Notes: a model not told the origin generated them from the sequence alone. Counted from the first letter of the stretch, positions 43,575 through 54,064 are shown. The stretch is DNA of 64,000 nucleotides from Paracoccaceae bacterium (GCA_016744015.1 JADGFD010000016.1:1-64000), one strand, 5' to 3'. A program made the numbers and translations.

Positions 43575-45122
43575 TTGCTGAAATCCTCGATAGCTACGCA
43601 AGGCCAGCGCCCGCCTCTTTATTACTATTTGTCCGCGGTCTTTATTCTCGCCGTATCACTTTATCCGTTGCTGATGTTTGGCACGAGCCATGCGCTAAGC
43701 CGTATATCAGACGATGCCTATTATTATATTGTTATTGCGCAGAATATAATCTCGTCTGGTGAAAGTTCGTTTTTCCCGGGAGAGCTAACAAACGGATATC
43801 ACCCGCTATGGCTGGCCGCTTTGGTTGTCTGGGGGAAGGTTTTCGGATTATCGCTGGTTTCAGTGAAGGTGCTTGAGGCCTTTGTCATTTTCGCCGGTTT
43901 TGTAGTGTTTATCCGCTTCTTTAGGTTTAGATCCTTTCTCGAAGCCGCATTTTATACTGCGGTGGTTTGGCGGCTTTTATGGTCTTTTGGAATGGACGCA
44001 ATGGAAACAGCTTTACTGTTTCCATTTTTAATCTCGTTTTTCGTTGCTCTATTATCGGATGATCCCCTTGTAAGCGCTAGGCGCGGTGTGATTCTTTTTC
44101 TAACCGGAGCATTGGTGATTGGGGCAAGGCTGGATGCCGCACTATTTGTAGTGCCGTTGCTGGTAGCTTCATCTTTAAGCCTTCGACAAAAGAGCAAAGT
44201 ATTTATAGCACTTGCATTAACTGGGGCGTTATATGCCATGGTAAACCAATGGATATTTGGTAGCCCATTGCCCCTTTCTGGCGCCGTAAAGTCCATGGGC
44301 GGGGTCCAGATAAATTCTATCTATCTAAGGCAGGTACTAGGTCAATTTGATTTTGAGTCACTACTAAGGTTTCAGTCAATCTTGCTATCCTTCATTGCCG
44401 CAGGCGTTGCGGCTTTTGCAATTCTGTTGGTAAGGCGGAGAGAGCCGACCTCCCTCATTTTAGCGATTTTGATAGCGGTAATGGTAGGGTTTTTGCTTTT
44501 TGAAGCAAAGCTCATATTTTTATCGTCATGGCGTGTTTGGCGCTGGTACGGCTATCCGCAACTCTTATTCGCATTGCCACTAATCTGGCTTGCAGTTGGG
44601 GCCATGAATTCAAGAGTAAAAAAGGTGCTCATGATCATTTTGACATTCCTACTTGTGACGCCATTACTTGCGCACAATGCTTCCAACATTCGTGCGCGAG
44701 CATATATTAATGCGACTTCAGTATTTGTGGAAAAATATGCAGATTTATTGGCAAATCGAAATGTTGCGATGGGAGACAGGGCTGGGCAATTTGCCTATCT
44801 CTACCAAGGAAATGTCTTTCAGCTTGAGGGCTTGGTATCGGGGGTGGAATACTTGGAAGAGCTAAAAAGTGGTGGAGATCTGCGCCAATATTTATGCGCG
44901 CGCAATATTGATATTATTGTTGATTATGAGCCGCCAATATTTGAGTACGAAACAATGGAATTGAATATTATAGATTCCACTCTTTCTTCAACCAAAGCGG
45001 CCACAATAAAGGTCTCTGCGCGGGAGGAAATTGCGCGGCATGAAAATCCCGAGGATTGGACAGGCCATAATCTAGCAGACAGCATGATATATGCTTGGCA
45101 ACTAGAGTGCTCTGAGAAATAA
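43575..45122 (+). CDS. GT39/ArnT-like polytopic glycosyltransferase-like protein
   Basis: A 515-residue membrane protein with about ten TM helices and a small C-terminal soluble part. The first loop contains SDDAYYYIVIAQNI and LTNGYHPLW, the DD-containing loop plan of lipid-linked sugar transferases (PMT/ArnT clan). The start is TTG at 43575, supported by AGGAG eight bases upstream. The gene is markedly more AT-rich than argF and DUF475 on either side, suggesting acquisition. The acceptor is unknown. Confidence 0.75.
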   Translation: MLKSSIATQGQRPPLYYYLSAVFILAVSLYPLLMFGTSHALSRISDDAYYYIVIAQNIISSGESSFFPGELTNGYHPLWLAALVVWGKVFGLSLVSVKVLEAFVIFAGFVVFIRFFRFRSFLEAAFYTAVVWRLLWSFGMDAMETALLFPFLISFFVALLSDDPLVSARRGVILFLTGALVIGARLDAALFVVPLLVASSLSLRQKSKVFIALALTGALYAMVNQWIFGSPLPLSGAVKSMGGVQINSIYLRQVLGQFDFESLLRFQSILLSFIAAGVAAFAILLVRRREPTSLILAILIAVMVGFLLFEAKLIFLSSWRVWRWYGYPQLLFALPLIWLAVGAMNSRVKKVLMIILTFLLVTPLLAHNASNIRARAYINATSVFVEKYADLLANRNVAMGDRAGQFAYLYQGNVFQLEGLVSGVEYLEELKSGGDLRQYLCARNIDIIVDYEPPIFEYETMELNIIDSTLSSTKAATIKVSAREEIARHENPEDWTGHNLADSMIYAWQLECSEK

Positions 45123-45222
45123 ATTTGGCCCGAGAGGGCTTTTCCTTTGTGAATCCGGCCCTATATATCCCTGATGGATATTTAACAGGATACCAATTTT
45201 GCACAATTCAGGAATGCGATAT

Positions 45223-46236
45223 ATGCGTTGGCCGCTGATTTTTACTGGGGTTGGCTTGCTGCTGGCCTTTGCTGTTGGCTGGCAAATGATGGGCAGCGTC
45301 GCGGGTGGGCTGCAGTTTTTTCTGGTCGCTAGCGTGTTGGCGATCCTCGAAATTTCGCTGTCCTTTGATAATGCCATCGTAAACGCTGCTAAGCTCAAAA
45401 CTATGACGGTCCTTTGGCAAAAACGCTTCCTGACATGGGGCATATTGATCGCTGTTTTTGGCATGCGCATCTTGTTTCCGCTGGTGGTGGTTTCGGTTGC
45501 GGCGCATGTCGGCCCGCTCGCGGCGCTTGAAATCGCCATTTATGAGCCGCAGCTTTATTCGGTGCTCATCCATGATGCCCATCTTCCAATCGTGGCCTTT
45601 GGCGGCACCTTTCTGATGATGGTGGCGCTGAGCTATTTTATGGATGCCGATAAAGATATCCATTGGATCCCCTCTCTTGAAAAGCACTTTTGCAGTTGCG
45701 CGGGTGTGCGGGGGCTTCAAATTGGTGCGGTGGCTGTCACCGTCGGCATGTTCGCTTTTGCCATTGGCGGGCATGAAGCGCTGCGGTTTTTGAAAGCTGC
45801 CGGTTTTGGGCTGGCAACCTTTGTGGCTGTAGATTACTTGGGGAATCTGCTGGATAGTCAAGGCACCACAGGCACTGTAGCCAAGGGCGGGCTGGGTGCG
45901 TTTTTGTACCTTGAGGTGCTTGACGCAAGCTTTAGCTTTGACGGTGTGATCGGCGCTTTTGCCCTGACCCAAAACCTGTTTTTAATCGCCATCGGCCTTG
46001 GCATCGGCGCACTTTACGTGCGCTCGATGACCATTATGCTGGTCGAGCGAAAAACGCTTGCCGAGTTTCGCTATTTGGAGCACGGCGCGTTTTATTCGAT
46101 ATTGGCGCTGTCGATTATCATGTTTTCGCAAGTGCTGGTGCCAGTGCCGGAATACATAACCGGCACCTTGGGCGCAGGGTTCATTCTGCTTTCTTTGCTG
46201 GCGAGCCTGCGTTACCGCAGGCAAAATGCGGGCTAA
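45223..46236 (+). CDS. DUF475 / TerC-superfamily membrane protein
   Basis: A 337-residue protein with about nine TM helices. LAILEISLSFDNAIVNAAKL and LEVLDASFSFDGVIGAFALT are the paired acidic membrane motifs of the TerC superfamily, thought to handle metal ions. The ATG at 45223 has AGGA nine bases upstream. It ends in a 4-bp overlap with a convergent zinc-ribbon gene. Confidence 0.88.
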   Translation: MRWPLIFTGVGLLLAFAVGWQMMGSVAGGLQFFLVASVLAILEISLSFDNAIVNAAKLKTMTVLWQKRFLTWGILIAVFGMRILFPLVVVSVAAHVGPLAALEIAIYEPQLYSVLIHDAHLPIVAFGGTFLMMVALSYFMDADKDIHWIPSLEKHFCSCAGVRGLQIGAVAVTVGMFAFAIGGHEALRFLKAAGFGLATFVAVDYLGNLLDSQGTTGTVAKGGLGAFLYLEVLDASFSFDGVIGAFALTQNLFLIAIGLGIGALYVRSMTIMLVERKTLAEFRYLEHGAFYSILALSIIMFSQVLVPVPEYITGTLGAGFILLSLLASLRYRRQNAG

Positions 46237-46472
46237 AGCAACCGGACCAACACCGACACGCCGATCGCGACCACAAACATCAGAATGATCACCGGAATTT
46301 TCCAGCGCATTTCGCTGCGAATGGCCTGCCCGCAATGGCTGCAGGCGGGCTCATTCAGTGGGGTCATTTTTTTGCAGGCGGGGCAGGGGCGGCGGCCGAT
46401 ACTGGGTGCGCGCCCGCAAGCCCCGCAGGGCTGCCCGCCCTTTGGGTTATCGCAAAACGGGCAGGGGCTCAT
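46233..46472 (-). CDS. Zinc-ribbon small membrane protein
   Basis: A 79-residue protein with eight Cys in four CxxC-like pairs (CPFC, CGAC, CPAC, CSHC) forming two zinc ribbons, followed by one C-terminal TM helix (about 58-78). Function unknown. It is probably co-transcribed with the upstream PH-like gene, which it overlaps by 4 bp. Confidence 0.75.
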   Translation of the reverse strand: MSPCPFCDNPKGGQPCGACGRAPSIGRRPCPACKKMTPLNEPACSHCGQAIRSEMRWKIPVIILMFVVAIGVSVLVRLL

Positions 46473-46904
46473 GTGCCTGAAATGGCTTTGCCAATGGCCA
46501 GCGCGTGCTCGCGGTTGCCTTTGGAAAACATCCGGTGGAATTTGGCGAAGAAGGGCTTTTCAGCGCTTTCAATGGTGAGATAGGTAAACAGCTTTCCGGC
46601 TTTAAAGCTGCCCCGGGCTGGATTTGAATTCATCAAGCGCATATTCGGTGAGCGCCTTGAGTTCGACATTGCCGATGCTTTTGATTTGCAGAACGATCAG
46701 GCGTTTATCTGTCAAGCCAATCAGGTAGTTTTTGGTCAGCATCTGGGTGGCGATCACGCCGGGCAAAATGGCCAGTGCAAAAAGCGGCACCATGAGCATG
46801 ATGCTGGGCTGTTTTATCCCGAATGCCCAATGTTTTAAAGCCTCGCCGTCGTATAGATGTGCGCCTAGCGTTTCCTGCATCAGTTCATCAGTTAATTTTG
46901 GCAT
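46469..46904 (-). pseudogene. PH-domain-like membrane protein with a homopolymer shift
   Basis: The ATG at 46904 has AAGGA six bases upstream. The frame runs through a hydrophobic region (IMLMVPLFALAILPGVIA) and NYLIGLTDKRLIVLQI, the motif of the 34.8-37.3 kb family, then stops early at SSPGQL. Removing one base from the CCCC at 46611-46614 continues the protein as SSPGSFKAGKLFTYLTIES to a stop at 46469 that overlaps the zinc-ribbon ATG. So this is one gene of about 144 codons broken by one base, or a sequencing error. Confidence 0.75.
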
Positions 46905-47011
46905 AGTTAATTCCTTCAATAATGTGGTCTGCTTATTATCAAGGCACTCTAATTCCAAACCAAGAAAAATTCAAATACTACCTTGGGTGGCATGTTTTGC
47001 GACCGCTTTTT

Positions 47012-47039
47012 ATAACTACAATCCTAGGATCATAGTTAT
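47012..47039. promoter_or_regulatory. 28-bp palindrome, copy 1
   Basis: Form ATAACTA-N4-CCTAGG-N4-TAGTTAT. The same form with identical fixed bases and spacing is found at 54065. It lies 107 bp upstream of the PH-like gene start at 46904. A dimeric regulator site is the simplest reading. Confidence 0.65.
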
Positions 47040-47115
47040 GAAAAACTTGGGATAATAACGTAAAAACAATAAGATATACGAAAAATAGCGCTGAAGATTG
47101 CTAGATTTTATGTCG

Positions 47116-47673
47116 CTACAGATCGCTGACCGTATCCACGTCGCTCAGTGTCGCGACCTTACCAATGCGGGCAGCGCCAGCGCTTGCAAGGGTCTCTGAT
47201 AGCGTGGTTTGGCAAGACCAATGCACGCTTTCAAACAGGCCGCGTGGCACTTGCCTACGCTTTCCTACCAGCCAAAACCCGCCATCTGAGGCTGGGCCCA
47301 ACACCAAATCTTGCCGGCCTAGCTGCCGGAAAGCCTCAGCAACATGCTCTTGCTGAACCCCCGGAATATCTCCGCCAATTAGCACGACCGGCCCCTTTGA
47401 ACTATGGAGTATCCGCGCCATTCGCACCCCAAGGTCGCCCAGCCCTTGCGCCATGCGCGGTAAATGCGCGGGCCAGCAGCGGCTGTGAAGGGCGGTGTCA
47501 GGCGCCACGGCCAGCCATGTTTCCCAGCGCTTTGATTGCAGTCGCCGGATGGTATCACCGCTTTGGTGGCGAAACCACCACGCCGAGGCCGTCATGCCGA
47601 TATCGCGCCCGAGCCGCGTTTTTACCCGCCCCGCCACCGGCTCTTTGAGCATGATGACGAGCTTAGGCCTCAT
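47116..47673 (-). CDS. DUF2064 / TIGR04282-type nucleotide-sugar transferase-like protein
   Basis: A 185-residue GT-A-fold protein: [15 protein letters not shown] at the N-terminus, [18 protein letters not shown] and [13 protein letters not shown]. This family often sits near radical-SAM or glycosyltransferase genes; the reaction is not established. The start overlaps the dapE stop by 4 bp. Confidence 0.88.
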   Translation of the reverse strand: MRPKLVIMLKEPVAGRVKTRLGRDIGMTASAWWFRHQSGDTIRRLQSKRWETWLAVAPDTALHSRCWPAHLPRMAQGLGDLGVRMARILHSSKGPVVLIGGDIPGVQQEHVAEAFRQLGRQDLVLGPASDGGFWLVGKRRQVPRGLFESVHWSCQTTLSETLASAGAARIGKVATLSDVDTVSDL

Positions 47674-48812
47674 GCGAAATAGTCACGCAGGATTTGGGTG
47701 TAAATCGCCTTGAGCTGGCCAATTTGAACCACTTCCACCCGCTCATCCACCTGATGCATGGTTTTGCCCACAAGGCCAAACTCCACCACGGGGCAGTGGC
47801 TTTTTACAAAGCGCGCGTCAGATGTGCCTCCCGAGGTTGACATCTCCGGCACCACGCCTGTTTGCGCCTCCACGGCCTTGGCTACAAGGCTGGAAAGTTC
47901 GCCCGGCGGGGTGAAAAAGCTCTCACCGGAAATCTTGACTTTTAGTGAAAAATCAACCCCCGTAGCGGCGCTAATACCCGCCGCTTGTGCTTTCAGCCAG
48001 CCCGTCAGGCTGGCCCCCGAATGGCTATCGTTAAACCGGATATTCACCGTCGCTTTGCAGCTCGCCGGAATCACATTGGTGGCTGGATTGCCGGTGTCAA
48101 AGGTGGTAACGGCTAATGTTGACGGGTCAAAATGCGCGGTGCCGGCATCCAGTGCGGCGCTGGCCAAAGCGGCCACGAGCTGTCCCATGGCATGCACGGG
48201 GTTGTTGGCGCGATGCGGATAGGCCGAATGCCCTTGCACGCCCCGAGCCTCAAAAAACCCCGTCATCGAGCCGCGCCGCCCGATCTTCATCATTTCACCC
48301 ATCACATTGGGTGAGGTTGGCTCACCCACGAGGCAATGGTCTATCCGCTCGCCATGGCTGTCCATCCAGTCCAAAATCGCCACGGTGCCATCCACTGCGT
48401 CACCCTCTTCATCACCCGTGATTGCCAGCACAATCGAGCCATCTGGCGGGGTGTTTTTTACAAAATCAATGGCGGCGGCGGCAAAGGCCGCCACGCCTGA
48501 TTTCATATCCGTCGTGCCACGGCCATACATAAAGCCGTCAATAATCTCGGCTCCAAACGGGTCTTGCGTCCAGTCCTCTGGGTTGCCAATCGGCACCACA
48601 TCGGTGTGGCCGTTAAAGCCAAATGTGCGGCCGTTTTTGCCTTCGCCCCAGCGCGCAAAAAGATTGGAAACTTTACCGCGATCTACCCGCGTAGTCACAA
48701 ATCCGGCCTCTGAAAGCAGATTATCAAGCAGCACTAATGCCCCGCCCTCAATGGGCGTCACAGAGGCGCAGCGCACCAAGTCTGCGGTCAGCTTTACCGC
48801 GTCAACCGACAT
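47670..48812 (-). CDS. dapE: Succinyl-diaminopimelate desuccinylase
   Basis: A 380-residue M20 metallopeptidase of lysine/DAP synthesis. Metal ligands lie in [31 protein letters not shown] and the C-terminal MHQVDERV. The ATG at 48812 is preferred to the TTG one codon earlier. It overlaps the small gene upstream by 11 bp. Confidence 0.95.
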   Translation of the reverse strand: MSVDAVKLTADLVRCASVTPIEGGALVLLDNLLSEAGFVTTRVDRGKVSNLFARWGEGKNGRTFGFNGHTDVVPIGNPEDWTQDPFGAEIIDGFMYGRGTTDMKSGVAAFAAAAIDFVKNTPPDGSIVLAITGDEEGDAVDGTVAILDWMDSHGERIDHCLVGEPTSPNVMGEMMKIGRRGSMTGFFEARGVQGHSAYPHRANNPVHAMGQLVAALASAALDAGTAHFDPSTLAVTTFDTGNPATNVIPASCKATVNIRFNDSHSGASLTGWLKAQAAGISAATGVDFSLKVKISGESFFTPPGELSSLVAKAVEAQTGVVPEMSTSGGTSDARFVKSHCPVVEFGLVGKTMHQVDERVEVVQIGQLKAIYTQILRDYFA

Positions 48813-49125
48813 CAAAAAACGGCGAGGTCATCGCCACCACAACGGAGTTTTCGTCAATCGCGCGCTGCATCATCGCCTTTTCCTCGTCGTTAATGTCATG
48901 CCCGTCGGCAATCCGCTCTTCCAAGGTGCCGTAGCTTGAAACATCCAGCGGCGCCAGCCCGCCCTGCTTCAAAATCGCCACGGTTTCCCGCACCGCTTCG
49001 GCTTCATCCTTGGCGGGGCAAAAACACATCATGGCCGCGCCGGTGGCATTCTCGGGCAATCCGTCGCCCTCTTTGCGACCAATTTCAACCGTCAGGGTGT
49101 ATACGTTTGTTTTATCGTCAGGCAT
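48802..49125 (-). CDS. Conserved hypothetical protein in the dap operon
   Basis: A 107-residue soluble acidic protein, starting [17 protein letters not shown], with two neighbouring Cys-adjacent Met residues ([16 protein letters not shown]). I do not recognise a named domain. The 11-bp overlap with dapE implies coupled translation and perhaps a link to DAP synthesis. Confidence 0.7.
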   Translation of the reverse strand: MPDDKTNVYTLTVEIGRKEGDGLPENATGAAMMCFCPAKDEAEAVRETVAILKQGGLAPLDVSSYGTLEERIADGHDINDEEKAMMQRAIDENSVVVAMTSPFFDVG

Positions 49126-49155
49126 CTTTGACTCCTCAATTCCGTTAGTGAATAG

Positions 49156-50085
49156 CTAAGCGTTCAGCCGCGGAATGACCAGCCCATCGCGGGCAAATTG
49201 CTGATCAGACCATGTGGCGTATGGCTCCCACCAATCGTCTTGCTCATAGATATGCCGAAACCCCGCCATGATATGGCGCTTTGGTTCCGCTGGATACCGC
49301 AGGTAATCATGCGCAAATTTTTCCCAGCGAAACTCTGAGCCACAGTCAATATCCGACCCTGAAACCGCATCAACAAGCAAGAGCGCCAAACACCATTGGC
49401 CTTCGGGAAATTCGGGCGAATAGGCCGCAAGGCTTACCACCTCATGCGGATGCCACGTTTGATCACTGTGAAAAACGCAATTCTGCTGATGGATAACTTG
49501 CTTCAAGGCCTTAAAATGATTCTCCACGTCATCGCCATAATCTCCATGGCTCACATCCCGCAACGCTTCGTCACTCACGGCTTTGGCCATAGCGCAAAGG
49601 GGCGCGCAAACAGCCTCTGGCGTTTGGGATAGGCAAAGCAGCGGGTTTACGACGGGGGCAATCTTTGCAAGTTTAAGGTTGTGAAGCTGCCTAAAGCCGT
49701 TCATCAGCGCCGCCCGTAGGGGTGCAGGCAGGTCTTCTATCTCCTCCCGATGCACTTCCCAAAGATACGTGAGTAAGTCCTCGGGTCGCGCCTCGATTAG
49801 GCTATCTGAGATCAGCAGCGCTGCCGCTTGCCCACGCGTTTCTGCGCCAGTTTCGGGCGCGGTGGCCAATTGCCCGGCTGCCTCACGCAACGGCGACCTA
49901 TCGGCAAGTGGCGTGTTAGGGGCTTTTAGAAAATCATCAAAACTCTCTGACACTCCACTTCGCACCGACTCCAGCTCGGTGAGCAAGCTTTCCCGCCCCA
50001 TCTGTGCCGCCGCTTTCAAATCGGAAAGCGTTTGCATTAGCCGAAAGCTCCACCGACCTCTGAAATATTGCGTCTTGCGTCCCAT
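49156..50085 (-). CDS. Hypothetical protein between dapD and dapE
   Basis: A 309-residue soluble protein without signal peptide or TM helices. The first half is helical and polar; the second half has many W and H residues (SDQTWHPHEVVSLAAYSPEFPEGQWCLALLL in part, EQDDWWEPYATW). No family is recognised. The start overlaps the dapD stop by one base (TAATG), so it is co-translated with dapD. ATG at 50037 (MQTLSDLK) is an alternative start. Confidence 0.75.
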   Translation of the reverse strand: MGRKTQYFRGRWSFRLMQTLSDLKAAAQMGRESLLTELESVRSGVSESFDDFLKAPNTPLADRSPLREAAGQLATAPETGAETRGQAAALLISDSLIEARPEDLLTYLWEVHREEIEDLPAPLRAALMNGFRQLHNLKLAKIAPVVNPLLCLSQTPEAVCAPLCAMAKAVSDEALRDVSHGDYGDDVENHFKALKQVIHQQNCVFHSDQTWHPHEVVSLAAYSPEFPEGQWCLALLLVDAVSGSDIDCGSEFRWEKFAHDYLRYPAEPKRHIMAGFRHIYEQDDWWEPYATWSDQQFARDGLVIPRLNA

Positions 50086-50912
50086 TAATCCCTTAGCAAA
50101 TCATTGATAGAGGTCTTGCTCCGCGTTTGCTCGTCCACCCGCTTTACAATCACCGCACAATACAGGTTTACGCCGTTTTTGCTTGGTATCGAGCCCGCCA
50201 CAACCACCGAGTAGGGTGGCACTTCGCCATACATCACTTCGCCGGTTTCGCGGTCCACAATCTTGGTGGATTTTCCGATGAAAACCCCCATGCCGAGCAC
50301 CGAGCCTTCCCGCACAATGCAGCCCTCAACCACTTCGGAGCGCGCCCCGATAAAGCAGTTATCCTCAATAATTGTTGGGCCTGCCTGCATCGGCTCCAAC
50401 ACGCCGCCAATGCCCACGCCGCCCGACAGGTGCACATGCTTGCCGATTTGGGCGCAGCTACCGACCGTGGCCCAGCCATCCACCATAGAGCCTTCGCCCA
50501 CATAGGCACCGATATTCACGAAGGACGGCATAAGCACCACACCGGGCGCGATATAGGCCGAGCGCCGCACAATAGAGCCGGGCACCGCGCGAAAGCCTGC
50601 GGCGCGCCACTGGTTTTCGCCCCAGCCGTGCCATTTGCTTGGGACCTTATCCCACCAACTCGCGTTGCCATTGCTGCCTTCGATCATCTCCATATCGTTG
50701 AGCCTGAAAGACAGCAGCACTGCCTTTTTGGCCCATTGGTTCACATGCCAGCTGCCGTCTGCCAGTGGCTCAGCCACCCGAAGCTTGCCGCTGTCTAGCG
50801 CGCTTAGTGTATCCTCGATCGCCTCCCGCACTTCACCTTGTGTAGCAGTGTTAATGGTGTCGCGGGCTTCCCACGCGGCTTCGATAGCAATTTCTAATTG
50901 GCTGTTTGACAT
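50085..50912 (-). CDS. dapD: Tetrahydrodipicolinate N-succinyltransferase
   Basis: A 275-residue left-handed beta-helix acyltransferase with hexapeptide repeats ([23 protein letters not shown] in part; [20 protein letters not shown]). It succinylates tetrahydrodipicolinate in lysine/DAP synthesis. The ATG at 50912 ([10 protein letters not shown]) follows GGAG six bases upstream. Part of dapD-unknown-unknown-dapE. Confidence 0.96.
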   Translation of the reverse strand: MSNSQLEIAIEAAWEARDTINTATQGEVREAIEDTLSALDSGKLRVAEPLADGSWHVNQWAKKAVLLSFRLNDMEMIEGSNGNASWWDKVPSKWHGWGENQWRAAGFRAVPGSIVRRSAYIAPGVVLMPSFVNIGAYVGEGSMVDGWATVGSCAQIGKHVHLSGGVGIGGVLEPMQAGPTIIEDNCFIGARSEVVEGCIVREGSVLGMGVFIGKSTKIVDRETGEVMYGEVPPYSVVVAGSIPSKNGVNLYCAVIVKRVDEQTRSKTSINDLLRD

Positions 50913-51048
50913 GGGGCGCTCCAATATATGTGTTTCCCTTGGCTATACGGCCATTTGGCAAAGCGCGCAATGTGCCAATCTGGCCCGCTTGGATTTTGCC
51001 ATGCAGGGCGCTATGGTTTTGGGGAGTCAGCGCAGACCAGAGGGAAAT

Positions 51049-51714
51049 ATGCCAATTTTTACCATTTCGGATGTGACGCTGGATTTGCCAGATGAAATCC
51101 TGTCTCCCGATCTTATCAAATGGCTCAAATCTAGCCGCTATGAGCTTCAGGAAGCTCGGGCGCTTGCGGAATTTGTAAAGCCAGATGATGTGGTGATGGA
51201 TATCGGGGCGGGGATTGGCTTTGTGTCTATTCTGGCCGCGCGCATAGTGGGCGGGCGCAATGTGATTGCGGTTGAGGCCAACTCCAAGCTGCTTCCGGTA
51301 ATTGAAAACAATTTTGCGCTAAATAATGTGGTGGGGGCTACGGCGTTAAATTATGCGGTGGTGGCTGGTGGCGAAGCCCACGCCACGCTTTACCTTAATC
51401 GCGCTTTTTGGGCCTCCACCACTTAGGCTGTTGAAAATGCACAGCAAAAGAGCGTGAAGGTTCCGGCGGTCTCGTTGGAGGCTATTGCACAGGCATGGCA
51501 GCCTAACGTCGTGGTCTGTGATGTGGAAGGCAGCGAAAAGGATTTCTTTCAATCGCCCGTGCCGTCTTGTGTTCGGCTTATCATTCTGGAGCTTCACCCG
51601 ACAAAATACTCTGCCCAAGGATTTGATACCATTCTGGAACGCCTTGCCGCCATTGGTTTTGCCTATGTTTTTTTTGACACCCCTGATGATGTGGTCTGCT
51701 TTGCCCGTGCATAA
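51049..51714 (+). pseudogene. FkbM family methyltransferase with an in-frame TAG
   Basis: A continuous frame of 221 codons with AGGGAA before the ATG. SAM site VVMDIGAGIGFVSILAA, VIAVEANSKLLPVIENNF and C-terminal VVVCDVEGSEKDFF ... LILELHP are typical FkbM O-methyltransferase parts. An amber codon at 51424-51426 (after AFWASTT) splits it. Reading through gives a normal-length protein, so this is a recent nonsense mutation, a sequencing error or readthrough. A GTG at 51454 could restart the second half. Confidence 0.8.
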
Positions 51715-51792
51715 TGCGGTGGTTTATCGGTTTACCCGAATTGTGCCTATCGCTATACCTAAGCCAAGCAATCATTCAAAGGTGTTTAGTCC

Positions 51793-53136
51793 ATGTCCAG
51801 CCACGGCCCCGCCCGCCCTATGTCTGCCCGCAAATCTGCGCCCTTGCGCGGAGAAGCGTTGGTGCCGGGTGATAAATCCATCTCGCACCGCGCGCTGATT
51901 TTAGGTGCGCTGAGTGTGGGGGAAACCCACATAACCGGCCTGCTTGAGGGCCAGGATGTGCTTGATACCGGCAAGGCTATGCAGGCCTTTGGCGCGCAGG
52001 TTGAGCGGCTGGGCGATGGCGAATGGGTTGTAAACGGTGTGGGCGTCGGCGGTTTTGCCGAGCCAGACGATGTGATTGATTGTGGTAATGCTGGCACCGG
52101 CGTGCGGCTGATAATGGGCGCTATGGCGACCTCGCCGATTACCGCTACTTTTACCGGGGATGCGAGCCTGCGCTCTCGCCCGATGGGGCGGATAACCGAC
52201 CCGCTGAGGCTTTTTGGGGCCGAGGCTGTGGGCCGCGAGGGCGGACGGCTCCCGCTCACACTTGTGGGGGGCAAAAAACCGCTGCCGGTGCGCTATGCTA
52301 CGCCGATGCCTTCGGCGCAGGTAAAGTCAGCCGTGCTGCTGGCCGGGCTGAATGCCCCCGGTGAAACCGTGGTAATAGAGGCCGAAGCCACCCGCGACCA
52401 TACTGAGCGGATGCTGGCGGGCTTTGGGGCGGATATCAGCACCAAGGTCACAGATGAGGGCCGCGTGATTACGCTCAAAGGCCAGCCAGAGCTGCTTGGG
52501 CAAAGCATTGCCGTGCCGCGAGATCCGTCTTCGGCGGCCTTTCCGGTGGCGGCGGCGCTGCTCACTGAAGGGTCTGATATTATTGTGCCGGGCATCGGCC
52601 AAAACCCGACTCGCAACGGGATATTTACAACATTTGTCGAAATGGGCGCTGATATTGCCTTTGAAAACGAGCGCATTGAAGGCGGAGAGCCTGTGGCCGA
52701 CCTGCGCGTGCGTTTTGGGCCGCTAAAGGGCGTGGACGTGCCGCCCGCGCGCGCGCCCAGCATGATAGACGAATACCCGATTTTAGCGGTGGTGGCCGCC
52801 ACGGCCCAAGGCACAACCGTGATGCGGGGCATAAAGGAACTGCGGGTAAAAGAGAGCGACCGGATAGACGCGATGGTGCGTGGGCTAAAGGCCAATGGTG
52901 TGGATGTGGAGGAAGGTGAGGACTATATGATTGTGCATGGCACAGGCAAAATCCCCGGCGGGGCCACCTGCGAAACCCATCTCGACCACCGCATCGCCAT
53001 GAGCTTTATGTGCCTTGGCATGGCCTCTGATAAGCCGGTGAAAATAGACGATGCCGGCCCTATCGAAACCAGCTTCCCGGATTTTATCCCGCTTATGGAG
53101 CGCCTCGGGGCCAGTTTCAGGCTGGAAAACACATGA
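51793..53136 (+). CDS. aroA: 3-phosphoshikimate 1-carboxyvinyltransferase (EPSP synthase)
   Basis: A 447-residue EPSP synthase of the shikimate pathway. [29 protein letters not shown] and [13 protein letters not shown] are the family motifs. In the GNAG loop the residue after GNAGT is G followed by V, and the R in [10 protein letters not shown] is present. Stop overlaps the next ATG by 4 bp. Confidence 0.96.
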   Translation: MSSHGPARPMSARKSAPLRGEALVPGDKSISHRALILGALSVGETHITGLLEGQDVLDTGKAMQAFGAQVERLGDGEWVVNGVGVGGFAEPDDVIDCGNAGTGVRLIMGAMATSPITATFTGDASLRSRPMGRITDPLRLFGAEAVGREGGRLPLTLVGGKKPLPVRYATPMPSAQVKSAVLLAGLNAPGETVVIEAEATRDHTERMLAGFGADISTKVTDEGRVITLKGQPELLGQSIAVPRDPSSAAFPVAAALLTEGSDIIVPGIGQNPTRNGIFTTFVEMGADIAFENERIEGGEPVADLRVRFGPLKGVDVPPARAPSMIDEYPILAVVAATAQGTTVMRGIKELRVKESDRIDAMVRGLKANGVDVEEGEDYMIVHGTGKIPGGATCETHLDHRIAMSFMCLGMASDKPVKIDDAGPIETSFPDFIPLMERLGASFRLENT

Positions 53137-53624
53137 CCCTTGCGCGCGGGCATCTGCTGATCATCGGCCTAACGGCGCTGAATTACGCTATGATGCTGCT
53201 CTATTCCATGCCGAAACTTTTTAGCGCTGCGGGCGGGCTCTGGCCTTTTGACCTGCGCGTCATGGGCTATTCGGTAGTTGAAGCTACGCAATATGTGAGC
53301 GCCATCACCCCCGAGGGACGCCTATTTTATCTTGAAGTGCAGCAGATGCTGGATACGTTTTTTCCGGCACTTTTAGCGATTAGCCTGATGGTGACGCTCT
53401 ATCGCCTAGCCCCCAAGCTGCCGGTGCTTTACCTGTTTCCAGTATCAGGCGCGCTGTTTGACTATTACGAAAACGCCTCGGTGGCGCAGATATTGTTGAC
53501 AAACGCGCCCGATAAAGCGCTGGTTGAAATGGCCAGCCTGCTGACGGGGCTTAAATTTGCCTCTATCGCGATCTCGCTTTTGGCAATTCTGTGGTTTTGG
53601 CGGAAGGGGAAAACCGATGGTTAA
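53133..53624 (+). CDS. Four-TM hypothetical membrane protein
   Basis: A 163-residue protein with four hydrophobic helices (about 8-28, 70-90, 97-115, 140-158) and a conserved-looking loop [20 protein letters not shown]. No family is recognised with confidence. It is translationally coupled to aroA (ATGA) and overlaps the GFA gene by 8 bp. Confidence 0.75.
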   Translation: MTLARGHLLIIGLTALNYAMMLLYSMPKLFSAAGGLWPFDLRVMGYSVVEATQYVSAITPEGRLFYLEVQQMLDTFFPALLAISLMVTLYRLAPKLPVLYLFPVSGALFDYYENASVAQILLTNAPDKALVEMASLLTGLKFASIAISLLAILWFWRKGKTDG

Positions 53625-54021
53625 AACCGGAAGTTGTCTGTGTGGCGGTGTGAAATATGAGGTCAAAGGCCCGCTCCGCCCTGTGGTATATTGCCATTGC
53701 GAGCAATGCCGCAAGACCTCGGGGCATATCGTGGCCGCCAGCTCGGCCCCGCGCGAAAATGTGCGCATTCACGGTGAGGTCTGCTGGTATGTTTCCAGCG
53801 CCGACGCGCGGCGCGGGTTTTGCCCGACCTGTGGCGGCAACCTATTTTGGGATGGCCCGGGGGAGAACCTCTCGATAATGGCGGGCACCTTGGATAAAAC
53901 CAGTGATCTTTCAGCGATGGGCCATATTTTTGTGGCTGAAAAAGCTGATTATGTAGAGATTAGTGACGGGCTTCCGCAGGCCGAGGCGGATGATGAAACC
54001 ATTACAACGGTTGTAAGTTAA
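53617..54021 (+). CDS. GFA family (CENP-V/GFA) zinc-binding protein
   Basis: A 134-residue protein with the GFA zinc ligands SCLCGGVKYE, CHCEQCRKTSG and FCPTCGGNLFW. The family name comes from glutathione-dependent formaldehyde activation, but most members have no proven activity. The ATG at 53617 has GGAAGGGGA upstream. Confidence 0.9.
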   Translation: MVKTGSCLCGGVKYEVKGPLRPVVYCHCEQCRKTSGHIVAASSAPRENVRIHGEVCWYVSSADARRGFCPTCGGNLFWDGPGENLSIMAGTLDKTSDLSAMGHIFVAEKADYVEISDGLPQAEADDETITTVVS

Positions 54022-54064
54022 TTTTTTAGCTGGTTCCAACGTGAAACAAACCTCGCACTTCAAG

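Noticed and set aside
45208-45972. Minus-strand open frame of 254 codons
   Set aside because: Antisense shadow of the DUF475 gene, rich in His, Gln and Lys with no domain.
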